Source of the DNA: JAGXLC01 sp046545795
GTDB taxonomy: Bacteria; Bacteroidota; Bacteroidia; Bacteroidales; UBA12077
Assembly (NCBI GenBank): GCA_046545795.1
Contig: JBKGZD010000050.1
Location: 1 to 15,896, forward strand
DNA: 15,896 nucleotides
Reading direction: 5' to 3'
Positions 15,070 through 15,896 of this stretch are shown here, one piece after another (the first letter of the stretch is position 1; the number at the start of each line of letters is the position of its first letter). The translations under genes and the position numbers were made by a program. The notes below the pieces were generated by a model that was not told the origin of the DNA, did not search any database, and was given only the letters and a program-made list of their open reading frames with translations.

Positions 15070-15331
15070 TGAAATAATTAGCAGCTATCTGAAACAAATG
15101 GATTTAGACGGCAAACTTAAAGAGGTGAAATTAACATCCTCGTGGGAGGAAATTGTAGGTAAACTTATTGCCCGAAAAACTGATAAGATTTTTATCAAAG
15201 ACCGAAAACTTTTTGTTTACCTTAACTCCTCTATTGTCAGAAATGAACTCTCCATGCTGAAAGATTCCCTGATAGATGAACTGAATAAAAAAGCTGGTGA
15301 TTCAGTTATCGATGATATAATCCTCAAATAA
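15041..15331 (+). CDS. DUF721 (DciA-like) protein
   Basis: The 96-residue protein has the DUF721 pattern: an N-terminal helix (RLDEIISSYLKQMDL), SSWEEIVGKLIARKT around Trp35, then KLFVYLNSSIVRNELSMLKD and a closing LIDELNKKAGDSVIDDIIL. DUF721 proteins include DciA, reported to load or assist the replicative helicase DnaB in bacteria without DnaC/DnaI. This short protein is essentially the DUF721 domain alone, so applying the helicase-loader role is inference. Its ATG at 15041 lies inside the end of recF in another frame (29-base overlap). Pairing with recF suggests a shared replication/repair transcript. It ends 25 bases before the stop of the convergent ndk gene, with no clear hairpin between them. 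Confidence 0.85.
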   Translation: MRRKNTQRLDEIISSYLKQMDLDGKLKEVKLTSSWEEIVGKLIARKTDKIFIKDRKLFVYLNSSIVRNELSMLKDSLIDELNKKAGDSVIDDIILK

Positions 15332-15356
15332 TTTTATTTTATTAATTTTTCATAAG

Positions 15357-15785
15357 TTATATGGAACTTATCATGGTCGTTTCATATGCAGCAAAGAAAA
15401 AATTTATTTCTTTTTCTGCGTTTTCAACTGAATCTGAGCCATGAATAGCATTTTTCCTTGTATTCAATCCATATTTTTCTCTTAAACTTCCCTTTTTTGC
15501 TTCATGGGGATCTGTCGGCCCCAGTAATTTTCTAAAATCATTAACAGCATTTTCTTTGGACAATACAAAAACTACAATCTTCCCTGAACTCATATATTCA
15601 ACAAGAGGCTTGTAAAATGGTTTTCCTTTATGGATACTATAAAAAGATTCAGTATCATCTTTATTCATTTTCAGGGTTTTTATTGATAGAATACGAAAAC
15701 CAGCCTGGCAGATATCATTTAAGATAGGTCCGGTTAAGTTTTCTTTAAAAGCCCTGGGCTTAATTAATGCTAAAGTTCTTTCCAT
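15357..15785 (-). CDS. ndk: Nucleoside diphosphate kinase
   Basis: Ndk transfers the gamma phosphate of ATP to nucleoside diphosphates through a phospho-histidine, balancing NTP and dNTP pools. The 142-residue protein begins ERTLALIKP, has the adenine/phosphate-site region GPTDPHEAKKGSLREKYG (89-106), and carries the signature NAIHGSDS with the catalytic His115 followed by Ser and Asp. The length is typical of bacterial Ndk. The C-terminal part ends FFAAYETTMISSI. It is transcribed towards the DUF721 gene. Upstream bases 15786-15896 are very AT-rich and show no perfect TAnnTTTG element on this strand, so its promoter is not identified. Confidence 0.96.
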   Translation of the reverse strand: MERTLALIKPRAFKENLTGPILNDICQAGFRILSIKTLKMNKDDTESFYSIHKGKPFYKPLVEYMSSGKIVVFVLSKENAVNDFRKLLGPTDPHEAKKGSLREKYGLNTRKNAIHGSDSVENAEKEINFFFAAYETTMISSI

Positions 15786-15896
15786 AAAGAGTGATTTTTA
15801 AAATGTTTAAATTATTATCCTGAGAATTATGTGCTTTGATAAAATTATTCTTTATTTAACTAATTTAAATGTAAATATTTTAAATTTGAAATTTTC

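Noticed and set aside
1..15896. CRISPR arrays, insertion sequences, prophage, toxin-antitoxin or defence genes.
   Set aside because: I found no regularly spaced repeats, transposase or integrase motifs, or defence-type domains on either strand.

Overview
The window looks like a chromosomal segment of a low-G+C, probably fermentative member of the Bacteroidota, plausibly Bacteroidales/Marinilabiliales. The signs are TAnnTTTG-type promoter elements instead of E. coli -10 boxes, few Shine-Dalgarno sequences, the recF + DUF721 and TPR protein + ribH pairings, and protein sequences typical of that phylum. Most of it is housekeeping DNA. I see no CRISPR array, insertion sequence, prophage or toxin-antitoxin locus.

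Layout, left to right. (1) 1-679: a tRNA-Pro(CGG) gene on the minus strand with a textbook terminator, then a small conserved hypothetical gene on the minus strand with a good Bacteroidota promoter. (2) 680-1009: a gene-free divergent promoter region containing a duplicated promoter-like module. (3) 1010-3520: a large lipoprotein with a GH84 (O-GlcNAcase/hyaluronidase-like) fold whose catalytic centre looks degenerate. This is the most unusual protein here. (4) 3624-6881, plus strand: a cytoplasmic TPR-repeat protein, a DUF368 (PopT-like) polyprenyl-phosphate transporter and shikimate dehydrogenase (aroE), closely spaced. (5) 7028-11297, plus strand: a tight four-gene fermentation operon, pta-ackA-ptb-buk, ending at a strong terminator. 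Two homologous acyltransferase/kinase pairs would convert acetyl-CoA and butyryl- or branched acyl-CoA into acids with ATP formation. (6) 11490-12083: a small exported beta-barrel-like protein, converging on a bidirectional terminator. (7) 13786-12229, minus strand: a membrane-anchored TPR protein, ribH (lumazine synthase) and a dodecin-family protein. This joins flavin biosynthesis to a possible flavin-binding protein, although the dodecin lacks the usual Trp. (8) 13927-15331, plus strand: recF overlapping a DUF721/DciA-like gene, for DNA repair and possibly replication. (9) 15785-15357, minus strand: nucleoside diphosphate kinase.

No wholly new multi-gene system is evident. The best leads are the GH84-like putative pseudoenzyme, the duplicated promoter module just upstream of it, the paired acetate/butyrate cassettes and the Trp-less dodecin beside ribH. 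Function calls rest on motifs and family resemblance read by eye; no database search was run.
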